Positions 30,788 through 42,064 of a stretch of 64,000 bases of DNA are shown here, piece after piece. The stretch covers positions 3,301,601 to 3,365,600 of the forward strand of contig NZ_CP084028.1 in NCBI RefSeq assembly GCF_020181595.1. The letters run 5' to 3'. Numbering within the stretch: position 1 is the stretch's first letter; each line of letters starts with the position of its first letter. The notes under the pieces are model-generated. The model saw nothing but the letters and a program-made list of their open reading frames with translations, did not search any database and was not told where the DNA came from. The stretch comes from [Mycobacterium] vasticus. GTDB taxonomy: Bacteria; Actinomycetota; Actinomycetes; Mycobacteriales; Mycobacteriaceae. A program made the position numbers and the translations under genes.

Positions 30788-30850
30788 CGCCGAGCGTGCA
30801 TAGCTGTACGGGATTTTCGGCGTGTCGCCGTACAGACCTGCACGCTCGCG
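30788..30850 (-). repeat. Palindromic 3'-end repeat element, copy B (after guaA)
   Basis: Read on the minus strand it begins GCGAGCGTGC, contains GTACGGCGACACGCCG and CCGTACA, and ends GCACGCTCGGCG. It therefore has nested inverted repeats (outer arms plus TGTACGG/CCGTACA). It begins 22 bp after the guaA stop, in the guaA direction. Confidence 0.78.
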
Positions 30851-30871
30851 GGGAAGGGGTCCCCCCGAAAC

Positions 30872-32425
30872 TCACTCCCACTCGATGGTGCCCGGCGGTT
30901 TGCTGGTGACGTCCAGCACCACCCGGTTGACCTCGGGCACCTCGTTGGTGATCCGGGTGGAGATGCGCTCCAGCACCTCGTAGGGCACCCGGGTCCAGTC
31001 GGCGGTCATGGCGTCCTCACTGGACACCGGCCGCAGCACGATCGGATGCCCGTAGGTGCGGCCGTCACCCTGCACTCCGACCGAGCGGACGTCGGCCAGC
31101 AGCACCACCGGGCACTGCCAGATCTGGTGGTCCAGACCGGCGGCGGTCAACTCCGCGCGGGCGATCGCGTCGGCCGCCCGCAGCGTCTCCAGACGCTCCC
31201 CGGTGACCTCTCCGACAATCCGGATTCCCAGGCCGGGGCCCGGGAACGGTTGGCGCGCAACGATCTCCTCCGGCAGACCCAACTCGCGTCCCACCGCGCG
31301 CACCTCGTCCTTGAACAGCAGCCGAAGCGGCTCAACGAGTTTGAACTTCAGGTCATCAGGCAGCCCGCCGACATTGTGGTGGCTCTTGATGTTCGCGGTG
31401 CCGGCTCCTCCGCCGGACTCCACCACGTCCGGATACAGCGTGCCCTGCACCAGGAACTCGACGTCATGATCGCCCAAGGTGTCGCGCACCGCACCCTCGA
31501 ACGCACGAATGAACTGGCGCCCGATGATCTTTCGCTTGCCCTCGGGATCGGACACCCCGATCAGCGCGTCGAGGAAGACGCCGGCAGCGTCTACGGTGAC
31601 CAGCTTCGCTCCGGTGGCGGCGACGAAGTCGTTCTGCACCTGCTCGCGCTCCCCGGCGCGCAACAGCCCGTGGTCGACGAACACACACGTCAACCGGTCC
31701 CCGATGGCACGTTGCACCAGCGCCGCGGCCACCGCGGAGTCCACCCCGCCGGACAGCCCGCAGATGGCGTGGCCGTCACCGATCTGCTCACGCACCTGCT
31801 CGACCAGTGCGTCGGCGATATTGGCCGGCGTCCAGACCGCGTCGATGCCGGCGAACTCGTGCAGGAACCGGCTGAGCACCCGCTGCCCGTAGGGGGTATG
31901 GAGCACCTCCGGGTGGTACTGCACCCCGGCCAGCCGGCGCTGCCGGTTCTCGAACGCGGCCACCGGGGCGCCTGCCGTGCTGGCCACCACCTTGAACCCC
32001 TGCGGCGCGGCGGTCACCGCGTCGCCGTGGCTCATCCACACCGGCTGGGCGGCGGGAAGACCCGAATGCAGTTCACCACCGACCACTTTGAGCTCGGTGC
32101 GGCCGTATTCACTGGTCCCGGTGCGCCCGACGGTGCCGCCCAGTGCGTTCGCCATGGCCTGGAAGCCGTAGCAGATGCCGAACACCGGGACATCGAGGTC
32201 GAACAGCGCCGGGTCGAGCCGGGGGGCGCCTTCGGCGTAGACGCTGGCAGGCCCGCCGGAGAGCACGATCGCCCGCGGGTTGCGGGCGGCGATCTCATCG
32301 ACGGTCGCGGTATGCGGGATGACTTCGGAGAACACCCGTGCCTCCCGGACCCGCCGGGCGATCAGTTGGGCGTATTGCGCGCCGAAGTCGATGACCAACA
32401 CGGGGCGAGACGAGGGTGACGACAC
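30872..32425 (-). CDS. guaA: GMP synthase (glutamine-hydrolysing)
   Basis: 517 residues from GTG 32425. The class I glutaminase half has [20 protein letters not shown], Cys85 in GICYGFQ, and the His/Glu of YHPEV. The ATP-pyrophosphatase half has [24 protein letters not shown] and the C-terminal dimerisation domain ending PPGTIEWE. It converts XMP to GMP downstream of guaB2 (38578-40119). It is nearly identical to Rv3396c outside the N-terminus. The frame is open beyond 32425, but that part is antisense to the next gene. The Rv3397c-Rv3399 genes found upstream in M. tuberculosis are absent. Confidence 0.96.
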   Translation of the reverse strand: MSSPSSRPVLVIDFGAQYAQLIARRVREARVFSEVIPHTATVDEIAARNPRAIVLSGGPASVYAEGAPRLDPALFDLDVPVFGICYGFQAMANALGGTVGRTGTSEYGRTELKVVGGELHSGLPAAQPVWMSHGDAVTAAPQGFKVVASTAGAPVAAFENRQRRLAGVQYHPEVLHTPYGQRVLSRFLHEFAGIDAVWTPANIADALVEQVREQIGDGHAICGLSGGVDSAVAAALVQRAIGDRLTCVFVDHGLLRAGEREQVQNDFVAATGAKLVTVDAAGVFLDALIGVSDPEGKRKIIGRQFIRAFEGAVRDTLGDHDVEFLVQGTLYPDVVESGGGAGTANIKSHHNVGGLPDDLKFKLVEPLRLLFKDEVRAVGRELGLPEEIVARQPFPGPGLGIRIVGEVTGERLETLRAADAIARAELTAAGLDHQIWQCPVVLLADVRSVGVQGDGRTYGHPIVLRPVSSEDAMTADWTRVPYEVLERISTRITNEVPEVNRVVLDVTSKPPGTIEWE

Positions 32426-32512
32426 CGCATAGAGCTTAGTGGCAGCAAACCGCACCGAGCCGACGGCGGGCATGGTGAAGTGGAGGCACGTCGCATCCGA
32501 AGGGAGAACGCC

Positions 32513-33247
32513 GTGCTGGGTCTGCCTGAAACGGTGCGTGCCTGCCTGTTCGACCTCGACGGAGTGCTCACCGACACCGCGAGCGCACACACGCGGGCCT
32601 GGAAAGCCATGTTCGACGCCTACCTGCAGGCGCGCGCCGAACGCACCGGCGTCCCGTTCGTACCGTTCGACCCGGTGAACGACTACCGGCGCTTCGTGGA
32701 CGGCCGAAAACGCGACGACGGGGTGCGCTCGTTTCTGGCCAGCCGCGACATCACGCTGCCCGACGGCACCGACGACGACCCGCCCGACGCCGACACCGTG
32801 CACGGCCTGGGGAACCGCAAGAACGCGGCCTTCCGCACCACGCTGGAGACCGACGGGGTGGAGGTGTTCGACGGCTCGCGGCGCTACCTGGCGGCGGTCA
32901 CCGCGGCGGGCCTGGCCACCGCGGTGGTGTCGGCCAGCGCCAACGCCGGTGAGGTGCTGGCGATCACCGGCCTGGCGAAGTTCATCGAGCAGCGCGTCGA
33001 CGGCGTGACGCTGCGTACCGAGAACATCGCGGGCAAGCCTGCACCGGATTCGTTCCTGCGCGCGGCGCACCTGCTCGGTGTCGGGCCGGGCGCGGCCGCG
33101 GTGTTCGAGGACGCCCTGTCGGGGGTGGCGGCCGGGCGGGCCGGCGGATTCGGCTATGTGGTGGGCGTCGACCGGGTGGGGCAGGCGCAGGATCTGCTCA
33201 GCCACGGGGCCGACGTCGTCGTCAACGATCTGGAGGAACTGTTGTGA
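32513..33247 (+). CDS. HAD-family beta-phosphoglucomutase
   Basis: 244 residues from GTG 32513, which has AGGGAGA just upstream. A GTG at 32480 would add 11 residues. HAD motifs: [11 protein letters not shown] (nucleophile and acid Asp), VVSASAN (Ser/Thr motif II), [12 protein letters not shown] (Lys) and [16 protein letters not shown] (acidic motif IV). It would convert beta-glucose 1-phosphate to glucose 6-phosphate, the product stream of the GH65 phosphorylase whose gene starts 11 bp downstream. It corresponds to Rv3400. Confidence 0.9.
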   Translation: MLGLPETVRACLFDLDGVLTDTASAHTRAWKAMFDAYLQARAERTGVPFVPFDPVNDYRRFVDGRKRDDGVRSFLASRDITLPDGTDDDPPDADTVHGLGNRKNAAFRTTLETDGVEVFDGSRRYLAAVTAAGLATAVVSASANAGEVLAITGLAKFIEQRVDGVTLRTENIAGKPAPDSFLRAAHLLGVGPGAAAVFEDALSGVAAGRAGGFGYVVGVDRVGQAQDLLSHGADVVVNDLEELL

Positions 33248-33257
33248 GGGACCGCCG

Positions 33258-35618
33258 ATGATCGCGCAGGACTACTTTCCGATCGAGCCGTGGCAGATCC
33301 GCGAGACCCGGCTCGACCTGGATCTGCTCGGACAGACCGAAGCGCTGTTCACACTGTCTAACGGGCACATCGGATTACGCGGCAATCTCGACGAGGGCGA
33401 GCCGTACGCCCTGCCCGGCACCTACCTGAACTCGTTCTATGAGGTGCGGCCGCTGCCCTACGCCGAAGCCGGATTCGGCTATCCGCAGGCCGGGCAGACC
33501 GTCGTCAACGTGACCAACGGCAAGATCATCCGGCTCACGGTCGACGACGAGCCGATGGACGTCCGCTACGGCGAGCTGATCGACCACGAGCGCACTCTCG
33601 ATATGCGGGCGGGCACCCTGACCCGCCGCGTGCACTGGCGCTCACCGGCCGGAGTACAGGTCAAGGTGCACTCCACCCGACTGGTGTCGCTGGCCCAGCG
33701 CGGCGTCGCCGCCATCGAGTACATCGTCGAGGCGGTCGACGAATTCGTGCGCGTGACAGTGCAATCCGAGCTGGTCGCCAACGAGGACCAACCCACGACC
33801 AGCGGTGACCCGCGGGTCGCGGCGATCCTGGAGAACCCGTTGGAGGCCGTCGAGCGCGAGCGCACCGACTCCGGCGCGGTGCTGCTGCACCGCACCCGTG
33901 CCAGTGAGCTGATGATGGCCGCGGGCATGCATCACGAGATCGAGGTGCCCGGCCGGGTCCAGGTCAACACGATGGCGATCCCCGACGTGGCGGCGACCAC
34001 CGTGGTGTGCGGCCTGCGCCCCGGGCAGAAGCTGCGGATCGTCAAGTACCTGGCCTACGGCTGGTCCAGTGAACGGTCCCGGCCCGCATTGCGCGACCAG
34101 GTGATCGCGGCATTGACCGGCGCCCGCTACAGCGGCTGGCAGGGTCTGCTCGACGCCCAGCGGGCTTACCTGGACGAGTTCTGGGACGGCGCCGACATCG
34201 AGGTCGACGGCGACCCGGACTGCCAGCAGGCGATTCGCTTCGCGCTGTTCCACATCCTGCAGGCCAGCGCACGTGCCGAACGCCGGGCGATCCCCAGCAA
34301 GGGATTGACCGGCAACGGCTATGACGGCCATACCTTTTGGGACACTGAGACTTTCCTTCTCCCGGTGCTGACATATACGGCTCCGCACGCGACGGCTGAT
34401 GCGCTGCGCTGGCGGGCGACGACACTGGATCTGGCACGGGAGCGGGCGGCCGAACTGGGGCTGGCCGGGGCGGCGTTCCCGTGGCGGACCATCCGGGGTC
34501 AGGAATGCTCCGGATACTGGCCGGCGGGTACGGCCGCCTGGCACATCAACGCCGACATAGCGGCGGCGTTCGAGCAGTACCGGGTCGTCACCGGCGACGG
34601 ATCGCTGGAGGCCGAGTGCGGGCTGGCGGTGCTGGTCGAGACCGCCCGGCTGTGGCGGTCGCTGGGCCATCACGATCGGTACGGCGTGTGGCACCTGTCC
34701 GGGGTGACCGGCCCCGACGAGTACACCGCGATCGTGCGGGACAACGTGTTCACCAATCTGATGGCCGCTCACAATCTGCGCATTGCCGCCGACGCGTGCG
34801 CCCGCCATCCCGACGCCGCACACGAATTGGACGTCACCACCGAGGAGATGGCCGGCTGGCGCGATGCCGCCGACGCCGCGCACATCCCCTACGACGAAGA
34901 TCTGGGCGTGCATCAGCAGTGCGATGGCTTCACCTCCGCCGCGGAGTGGGACTTCGACGCCCGCACCACCTATCCACTGCTGCTGCACGAGCCCTACGTG
35001 CGGCTGTACCCGGCCCAGGTGGTCAAGCAGGCAGACGTGCTGCTGGCAATGCATTGGCGCAGCCACGCTTTCACGCCCGAGCAGAAGGCCCGCAACGTCG
35101 ACTACTACGAGCGTCGCACGGTGCGCGACTCGTCGCTGTCGGCCTGCACCCAGGCGGTGATGTGCGCCGAGGTCGGCCATCTGGATCTGGCCCACGACTA
35201 CACCTATGAGACGGCGTTCGTCGACCTGCGCGATCTGCACGACAACACCCGCGAGGGCCTGCACATGGCCTCGATGGCTGGAACCTGGCTGGCGCTGGTC
35301 GCCGGATTCGGCGGCCTGCGTGACGACGACGGTGTGCTTTCGCTGGATCCCGCACTGCCGGACGGCATTTCGCGACTACAGTTCCGGCTGCGGTGGCAGG
35401 GAGCCCGGTTGACGGTCAATGCCACCGACAGCGAGGTCACCTACACGCTGCGGGACGGACCGGACGGCATGCTGACGATCAACCACGCCGGCGAGGAACT
35501 CCAGCTGAACACGCACTCACCGACCACGGTGCCTGCCCGCCGGCGTGAACCGCTGCTGCCCACCCCGACACAGCCACCCGGCCGGGAACCCAAGCACCGC
35601 AGGGACGTCGCGCGGTAG
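33258..35618 (+). CDS. GH65-family disaccharide phosphorylase (Rv3401-like)
   Basis: 786 residues from ATG 33258, the same length as Rv3401. A beta-sandwich N-domain (about 1-270) is followed by the (alpha/alpha)6 barrel. The general-acid Glu is in [16 protein letters not shown]. The substrate/phosphate region includes [19 protein letters not shown] and [15 protein letters not shown]65 enzymes phosphorolyse maltose, trehalose or kojibiose to beta-glucose 1-phosphate. The adjacent beta-phosphoglucomutase gene makes a two-step route to glucose 6-phosphate very likely, but which disaccharide is used is not determined. It ends 5 bp from the convergent choD. Confidence 0.92.
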   Translation: MIAQDYFPIEPWQIRETRLDLDLLGQTEALFTLSNGHIGLRGNLDEGEPYALPGTYLNSFYEVRPLPYAEAGFGYPQAGQTVVNVTNGKIIRLTVDDEPMDVRYGELIDHERTLDMRAGTLTRRVHWRSPAGVQVKVHSTRLVSLAQRGVAAIEYIVEAVDEFVRVTVQSELVANEDQPTTSGDPRVAAILENPLEAVERERTDSGAVLLHRTRASELMMAAGMHHEIEVPGRVQVNTMAIPDVAATTVVCGLRPGQKLRIVKYLAYGWSSERSRPALRDQVIAALTGARYSGWQGLLDAQRAYLDEFWDGADIEVDGDPDCQQAIRFALFHILQASARAERRAIPSKGLTGNGYDGHTFWDTETFLLPVLTYTAPHATADALRWRATTLDLARERAAELGLAGAAFPWRTIRGQECSGYWPAGTAAWHINADIAAAFEQYRVVTGDGSLEAECGLAVLVETARLWRSLGHHDRYGVWHLSGVTGPDEYTAIVRDNVFTNLMAAHNLRIAADACARHPDAAHELDVTTEEMAGWRDAADAAHIPYDEDLGVHQQCDGFTSAAEWDFDARTTYPLLLHEPYVRLYPAQVVKQADVLLAMHWRSHAFTPEQKARNVDYYERRTVRDSSLSACTQAVMCAEVGHLDLAHDYTYETAFVDLRDLHDNTREGLHMASMAGTWLALVAGFGGLRDDDGVLSLDPALPDGISRLQFRLRWQGARLTVNATDSEVTYTLRDGPDGMLTINHAGEELQLNTHSPTTVPARRREPLLPTPTQPPGREPKHRRDVAR

Positions 35619-35623
35619 CCGGC

Positions 35624-37354
35624 TCAGGCGATACCGGAGGACCAGCGCAGCGCACCGAAGGCGCTGTCGGGCACCGCGGGGCTCTTCGGCGCGATCGGGT
35701 CCAGCCGCCGGTAGGCCTCACCCTGGGCGGGCCGCAGATCGGTCTCGCCGTTGTTCGGCCACAGCGACGCGGCCCGCTCGGCCTGCGCGGTGATCGACAG
35801 TGACGGGTTGACGCCGAGGTTGGCCGAGACCGCCGCACCGTCCATCACCGCCAGCGTCGGATATCCGTACACCCGCTGGTAGGGGTCGATCACGCCGTTC
35901 TCGGGGCTGTCCCCGATCGCAGCGCCGCCCAGGAAGTGCGCGGTGAGCGGGATGTTGAACAGCTCTCCCCAGGTGCCACCGGCCACCCCGTCGATCTTGG
36001 CGGCGATCCGGCGGGTGACCTCGTTGCCGACCGGGATCCAGCTCGGGTTCGGCTCGCCGTGGCCCTGCTTGCTGGTGTAGCGGCGGAAGCCCAGCTTCCC
36101 GCGCTTGGTGAAGGTGGTGATCGAGTTGTCCAGGTGCTGCATGACCAGCGCGATCACGGTGCGCTCGCTCCACTGCTTCGGGTTGAGCAGCCGCAGGATG
36201 TGTTTCGGGTCTTCGCGGCCCTGGTTCAGCAGTTGCTTCCAGCGCGGAACATCGGTCCCCTGTGGACCCGCGCCATCGGTCATCAGCGTCTGCAGCAGAC
36301 CCATCGCGTTGGAGCCCTTGCCGTAACGCACCGGTTCGACGTGGGTGTCGGCGGTGGGGTGAATCGAGGAGGTGATCGCCACCCCGTGGGTCAGGTCCAG
36401 ATCCGGGTTGACGTTCAACGTCGCCGCGCCGACGATCGATTCGGAGTTGGTACGAGTGAGCACGCCCAGTTGCGAGGACATGTTGGGCAATTTCCCGGCG
36501 TCGCGCATCTTGAACAGCAACCGCTGGGTGTTGTAGGTGCCGGCGGCCAGGATCAGGTGACGCGCGGTGAAGCTGCGGTGACGCCGCCGCGGCGAGAGTC
36601 CGGTACGCGCGGTGCGCACCTGCCACAGCCCGTCGTCGCCCTGTTCGAAACCCGTCACTGTTGTCATCGGATGCACCTGTGCGCCAGCCGATTCCGCCAG
36701 ATACAGGTAGTTCTTGACCAGCGTGTTCTTGGCCCCCCAGCGGCAGCCCGTCATGCACTCGCCGCACTCGATGCACCCGGTGCGCTTCGGGCCAGCACCG
36801 CCGAAGTACGGGTCGGCCACTGTCTTGCCTGGAGCCTTGACTCCGCTGGCACCGTCGGGTCCGAAGAACACCCCGACCGGGGTGGCCACGAAGGTGTCGC
36901 CGACCCCCATGTCGTCGGCGACCTGCTTGACGATCCGGTCGGCGTCGGTGAACGTCGGGTTCTGCACCACGCCGAGCATCCGTTTGGCCTGGTCGTAGTG
37001 CGGCATGAGTTCGGCGTGCCAGTCGGTGATGTGCGCCCACTGCTTGTCGGCGAAGAACGGCGCCGGCGGCACATACAGCGTGTTCGCGTAGTTCAGCGAG
37101 CCACCACCGACCCCGGCGCCGGCCAGCACCATCACGTTGTTGAGCAGGTGGATGCGCTGGATGCCGTAGCAACCCAGTTTCGGCGCCCACAGGAAATCGC
37201 GCAGGTGCCAGGAGTTCTTGGCGAAGTCGGCGTCGGCGTAGCGGCGGCCGGCCTCCAAAACGCCTACGCGATAGCCCTTCTCGGTAAGGCGCAGCGCACT
37301 GACACTGCCGCCGAAACCCGAGCCGATGATCAGGACGTCATAGTCAGGTCGCAT
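35624..37354 (-). CDS. choD: Cholesterol oxidase-like GMC oxidoreductase
   Basis: 576 residues, against 578 in Rv3409c. FAD-binding DVLIIGSGFGGSVSALRL lies at the N-terminus, then VLAGAGVGGGSLNYANTLY, a Cys-rich GCIECGECMTGCRWGAKNTL, and a C-terminal TAHFLGGAAIGDSPENGVID (catalytic His). It is annotated in mycobacteria as cholesterol oxidase (3-beta-hydroxysterol to 4-en-3-one), though its true role is debated because steroid catabolism does not strictly need it. It is followed by guaB3 on the same strand, as in M. tuberculosis. Confidence 0.93.
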   Translation of the reverse strand: MRPDYDVLIIGSGFGGSVSALRLTEKGYRVGVLEAGRRYADADFAKNSWHLRDFLWAPKLGCYGIQRIHLLNNVMVLAGAGVGGGSLNYANTLYVPPAPFFADKQWAHITDWHAELMPHYDQAKRMLGVVQNPTFTDADRIVKQVADDMGVGDTFVATPVGVFFGPDGASGVKAPGKTVADPYFGGAGPKRTGCIECGECMTGCRWGAKNTLVKNYLYLAESAGAQVHPMTTVTGFEQGDDGLWQVRTARTGLSPRRRHRSFTARHLILAAGTYNTQRLLFKMRDAGKLPNMSSQLGVLTRTNSESIVGAATLNVNPDLDLTHGVAITSSIHPTADTHVEPVRYGKGSNAMGLLQTLMTDGAGPQGTDVPRWKQLLNQGREDPKHILRLLNPKQWSERTVIALVMQHLDNSITTFTKRGKLGFRRYTSKQGHGEPNPSWIPVGNEVTRRIAAKIDGVAGGTWGELFNIPLTAHFLGGAAIGDSPENGVIDPYQRVYGYPTLAVMDGAAVSANLGVNPSLSITAQAERAASLWPNNGETDLRPAQGEAYRRLDPIAPKSPAVPDSAFGALRWSSGIA

Positions 37355-37409
37355 AGCATCACAGTATGGACCTACTCACCGGTAACCGGACCGAATAGGC
37401 GACCCTAAG

Positions 37410-38546
37410 TCAGCTCCCGACGGTCAGCCCGACCTTCTGGAACTCCTTGAGGTCGCAGTAGCCCGCCTTGGCCATCGAGCGGCGCAGCCCGCCAACCAGG
37501 TTCAGCGAACCGAACGGGTCGTCCGACGGGCCGTCGAGCACCTGGGTCAGGCCCGGACGCTCGCCGTAGGCGACCTGCATCAGTGCGCCGCGCGGCAGCG
37601 ACGGGTGGGCGGCCGCCGACGGCCAGTACCAGCCGTCGCCCTGCGCCTCGGCCGCCGCCGCCAGCGGCGTACCCAGCACCACCGCGTCGGCGCCGCAGGC
37701 GATCGCCTTGGCCAGGTCACCGGAGGTGTGGATGTCGCCGTCGGCCAGCACGTGCACGTAGCGGCCGCCGGTCTCGTCGAGGTATTCGCGCCGCGCTGCG
37801 GCGGCGTCGGCGATCGCGGTGGCCATCGGCACCGAGATGCCCAGCACCTCATCGGAGGTGGTCACCCCGGCGGTGGAGCCGTAGCCGACGATCACCCCGG
37901 CCGCGCCGGTGCGCATCAGGTGCAGCGCGGTGCGGTGGTCGATCACGCCGCCGGCCACCACCGGGACGTCGAGCTCGGAGATGAACGTCTTGAGGTTGAG
38001 CGGCTCCCCGTCGTTCGCGACGCGCTCCGCGGAGATGATGGTGCCGTGGATGACCAGCAGGTCGACGCCGGCGGCCACCAGCGCCGGGGTCAGCGCCGCG
38101 GCGTTCTGCGGGCTCACCCGCACCGCAGTGGTCACCCCGGCGTCGCTGATGCGCTTGACCGCAGCGCCGAGCAGTTCGGGGTTCAGCGGCGCGGCGTGCA
38201 GTTGCTGCAGCAGCCGGATCGCCGCCGAGGGCTCCGGCTCCTGGGCGGCAACCTCGATGACCTGGACGATCTTGGCTTCGACGTCGGCGTGCCGGCCGAT
38301 CAGCCCTTCGCCGTTGAGCACACCCAACCCGCCGAGACGACCCAGCTCGATGGCGAACTCCGGGGACACCAGGGCGTCGGTGGGGTGGGCCAGCACCGGG
38401 ATCTCGAACCGGTAGGCATCCAGCTGCCAGGCCGTTGAGACGTCCTGGGAGGAGCGGGTGCGCCGGGACGGCACGATGTTGATGTCGTCGAGTTCATAGG
38501 TGCGACGGGCGGTGCGGCCCATGCCGATCTCAACCATGTCACGCAT
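37410..38546 (-). CDS. guaB3: IMP-dehydrogenase family protein GuaB3
   Basis: 378 residues of the GuaB3 type (RTARRTYELDDINIVPSRRTR start), with a TIM barrel and no CBS domains. At the place of the IMPDH catalytic-loop GSICTT the sequence is GYGSTAGVTT, so the active-site Cys is missing. IMP dehydrogenase activity is therefore not expected, and its function remains open. It lies 31 bp after guaB2 in an operon-like pair, matching Rv3410c-Rv3411c. Confidence 0.92.
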   Translation of the reverse strand: MRDMVEIGMGRTARRTYELDDINIVPSRRTRSSQDVSTAWQLDAYRFEIPVLAHPTDALVSPEFAIELGRLGGLGVLNGEGLIGRHADVEAKIVQVIEVAAQEPEPSAAIRLLQQLHAAPLNPELLGAAVKRISDAGVTTAVRVSPQNAAALTPALVAAGVDLLVIHGTIISAERVANDGEPLNLKTFISELDVPVVAGGVIDHRTALHLMRTGAAGVIVGYGSTAGVTTSDEVLGISVPMATAIADAAAARREYLDETGGRYVHVLADGDIHTSGDLAKAIACGADAVVLGTPLAAAAEAQGDGWYWPSAAAHPSLPRGALMQVAYGERPGLTQVLDGPSDDPFGSLNLVGGLRRSMAKAGYCDLKEFQKVGLTVGS

Positions 38547-38577
38547 GGAAAACCTCTCGGGTAACCGGATTTAGGGG

Positions 38578-40260
<1,683 letters not shown>

Positions 40261-40263
40261 CTA

Positions 40264-40674
40264 ATGGGCGTGCATGACCACTTCCCACCCGGTTTGCCAC
40301 CCGATCCGTTCGCCGACGATCCGCACGACCCCTCCGCTGCGCTGGACGCCGTCGAGCCGGGGCAGCCGCTGGATCCGCAGGAGCGGACGGCGGTCGAGGC
40401 CGACCTCGCCGATCTCGCCGTCTATGAGGCGCTGCTGGCCCACCGGGGCATCCGCGGCCTGGTGGTGTGCTGCGACGACTGCCAGCAGGACCACTACCAC
40501 GACTGGGACATGCTGCGCGCCAACCTGCTGCAACTGCTGATCGACGGCACCGTCCGCCCGCATGAGCCGGCCTACGACCCGGAGCCGGACAGCTACGTGA
40601 CCTGGGATTACTGCCGTGGCTACGCGGACGCATCGCTCAACGGGGCGACCTCGGAGACCGACGGCTACCGCTGA
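40264..40674 (+). CDS. DUF5319 protein (Rv3412-like)
   Basis: 136 residues, the length of Rv3412. An acidic N-terminus is followed by VVCCDDCQQDHYHDWDMLRANL and YVTWDYCRGYADA. The clustered Cys and His residues suggest a metal site, but the function is unknown. It is divergent from guaB2. In M. tuberculosis rsdA and sigD lie next. Here its last 10 bp overlap the end of the Rv3415c-like gene on the other strand. Confidence 0.88.
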   Translation: MGVHDHFPPGLPPDPFADDPHDPSAALDAVEPGQPLDPQERTAVEADLADLAVYEALLAHRGIRGLVVCCDDCQQDHYHDWDMLRANLLQLLIDGTVRPHEPAYDPEPDSYVTWDYCRGYADASLNGATSETDGYR

Positions 40675-41471
40675 TCCCCCGGCCAACGGCCACCGCGACG
40701 GCGCACCAGCTCGGCGGCCTCGTCACGCACGCCCGCTAATTCCTCGACGGTGTGGGCCGTACTGGTCACGTCGGCCAACATGCACGCCAGCGCCCACCGC
40801 AGCGGGACCAGCCCCAGCCGGCCGGTGTCGGCCAGGGCCTCCTGCGCGACGGTGCGGGCCCGGTCGAGATTCCCGGCGCAGCACAGCGCCCCCGCCAGCA
40901 CCACCTGACTTTTCACCCGATGCCGCACGGTGGCCGTGGTAGTCAGTTCCAAGGCCTGCTCAGCGTTGCGCACCGCGGTGGCGCCGTCGCCGGTGACCAT
41001 CGCGAGCTCGGCGGTCACCCAGTGGCGGCGCACGCCCAGCCTCACCGGCGCGGCCTCGGGCAGTTTCGCGGCCCGGGCCAGCAGGGCCGCCGATGCCGCG
41101 AAGCGCCCGATGCCCAGGGCGTCGGCGGCCAGCCCGACCAGGGCGTCGGCACCGGCCTCCGGATCAACCTCTTGACCGTCGCTCGCCAGCGCCAGGGCGC
41201 GTCCGTCCAGTCCGCGGGCGCCGCGATGATCGCCGAGCTGCCGCAGGAATGACCCCCAGGTGCTCAGCGCCAGCGATGCCAGCGGGCCCGACGGGGTGTC
41301 GCGCAGCAGTTCGGCCAGCTCAGCGGTGGCCACGGCATAGCGGCCCTGCCCTCCGGCGGCCACCGCACGCAGCCATCGCTGGTGGCCGGTGGTCGCGGTC
41401 GGCAGCGGCCAGCGGCCGGGGTCGGCGCCGAACGCGGCTGCGGTCAACGCGGCGGTTGGTTCCTCTGTCAT
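40665..41471 (-). CDS. TPR-like helical protein (Rv3415c-like)
   Basis: 268 residues made almost entirely of Ala/Leu-rich helical pairs (RYAVATAELAELLRD, AASAALLARAAKL, ATAVRNAEQALEL), typical of tetratricopeptide-like repeats. No catalytic motif is seen. It corresponds in position and length to Rv3415c, which lies next to sigD and whiB3 in M. tuberculosis. A scaffold or regulatory role is only a guess. It is divergent from whiB3. Confidence 0.82.
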   Translation of the reverse strand: MTEEPTAALTAAAFGADPGRWPLPTATTGHQRWLRAVAAGGQGRYAVATAELAELLRDTPSGPLASLALSTWGSFLRQLGDHRGARGLDGRALALASDGQEVDPEAGADALVGLAADALGIGRFAASAALLARAAKLPEAAPVRLGVRRHWVTAELAMVTGDGATAVRNAEQALELTTTATVRHRVKSQVVLAGALCCAGNLDRARTVAQEALADTGRLGLVPLRWALACMLADVTSTAHTVEELAGVRDEAAELVRRRGGRWPGDQR

Positions 41472-41615
41472 CGCTGCGCGACGTTACGCTGCACGGTTGC
41501 CAATACGTCGCCCCACCCGGAAGGCCATCCGCTCTCAGGGAAAGTCCACCACCTTTGGACCTCCGCTCTTAATAATTACGTTGCCCTAACTTCAGATGCT
41601 TTGGCTACGGTCCCC

Positions 41616-41644
41616 ACAGCGCCGGACGTCGCCGGCGCTGTTTT
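41616..41644 (+). terminator. Terminator-like hairpin in the whiB3 leader
   Basis: ACAGCGCCGG (41616-41625) pairs perfectly with CCGGCGCTGT (41632-41641) around a 6-nt loop and is followed by TTT. It lies 76 bp before the whiB3 start on the same strand, with no plus-strand gene ending upstream. It may act as an attenuator. A 22-codon frame (ATG 41596 to TGA 41664) spans it. Confidence 0.6.
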
Positions 41645-41719
41645 ACGCGCAGCATCAACCGTGACACCGCGCCAGCCGCGGCGCGAACCGGCCGAACCAA
41701 CGTTGGAGAGGGGCTCTAC

Positions 41720-42010
41720 ATGCCACAGGTTGAGCAACTGCCCGGCCGTAATGCGGACGTGTGGGACTGGCAACTCCGCGGAGCCTGCCGTGGCCTGGAC
41801 TCGTCGGTGTTCTTCCCGCCCGACGGGGAACGTGGCCGCGCGCGAGCCAAGCGCGAACAGAACGCCAAGCAATGGTGCCAAGCCTGCCCGGTGATGGAAC
41901 AGTGCCGCCAGCACGCCCTGGCCGTCGGAGAGCCCTACGGCATCTGGGGCGGAATGTCGGAAGCCGAACGGCACGCCGAGCTGCGCTGCGGCCTGCGCCG
42001 CAGCGGGTAG
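41720..42010 (+). CDS. whiB3: Iron-sulfur redox regulator WhiB3
   Basis: 96 residues. ATG 41720 follows GGAGAGGGG. The four cluster ligands are C23, C53, C56 and C62 (CX29CX2CX5C), followed by the WhiB turn GIWGG (74-78). MPQVEQLPGRNADVWDWQL matches M. tuberculosis WhiB3 closely. It binds a 4Fe-4S cluster, senses NO, O2 and redox state, and directs lipid metabolism. In M. tuberculosis it works with SigA. The C-terminus is shorter and carries an extra Cys90. The 248-bp upstream region contains the terminator-like hairpin. Confidence 0.95.
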   Translation: MPQVEQLPGRNADVWDWQLRGACRGLDSSVFFPPDGERGRARAKREQNAKQWCQACPVMEQCRQHALAVGEPYGIWGGMSEAERHAELRCGLRRSG

Positions 42011-42064
42011 CCGACTCGGCTGAACCGAGCCGGCGACAGCGGTCGCGGCCGTAGGCTGCCAACC

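Noticed and set aside
32426..33205. N-terminal extension of GuaA by about 260 residues
   Set aside because: The extension is antisense to the beta-phosphoglucomutase gene. GMP synthase homology begins at GTG 32425.
42011..42064. Small hairpin (CTCGG/CCGAG) after whiB3 as a terminator
   Set aside because: The stem is only 5 bp, has no U-run, and lies 50 bp from the next codirectional gene.
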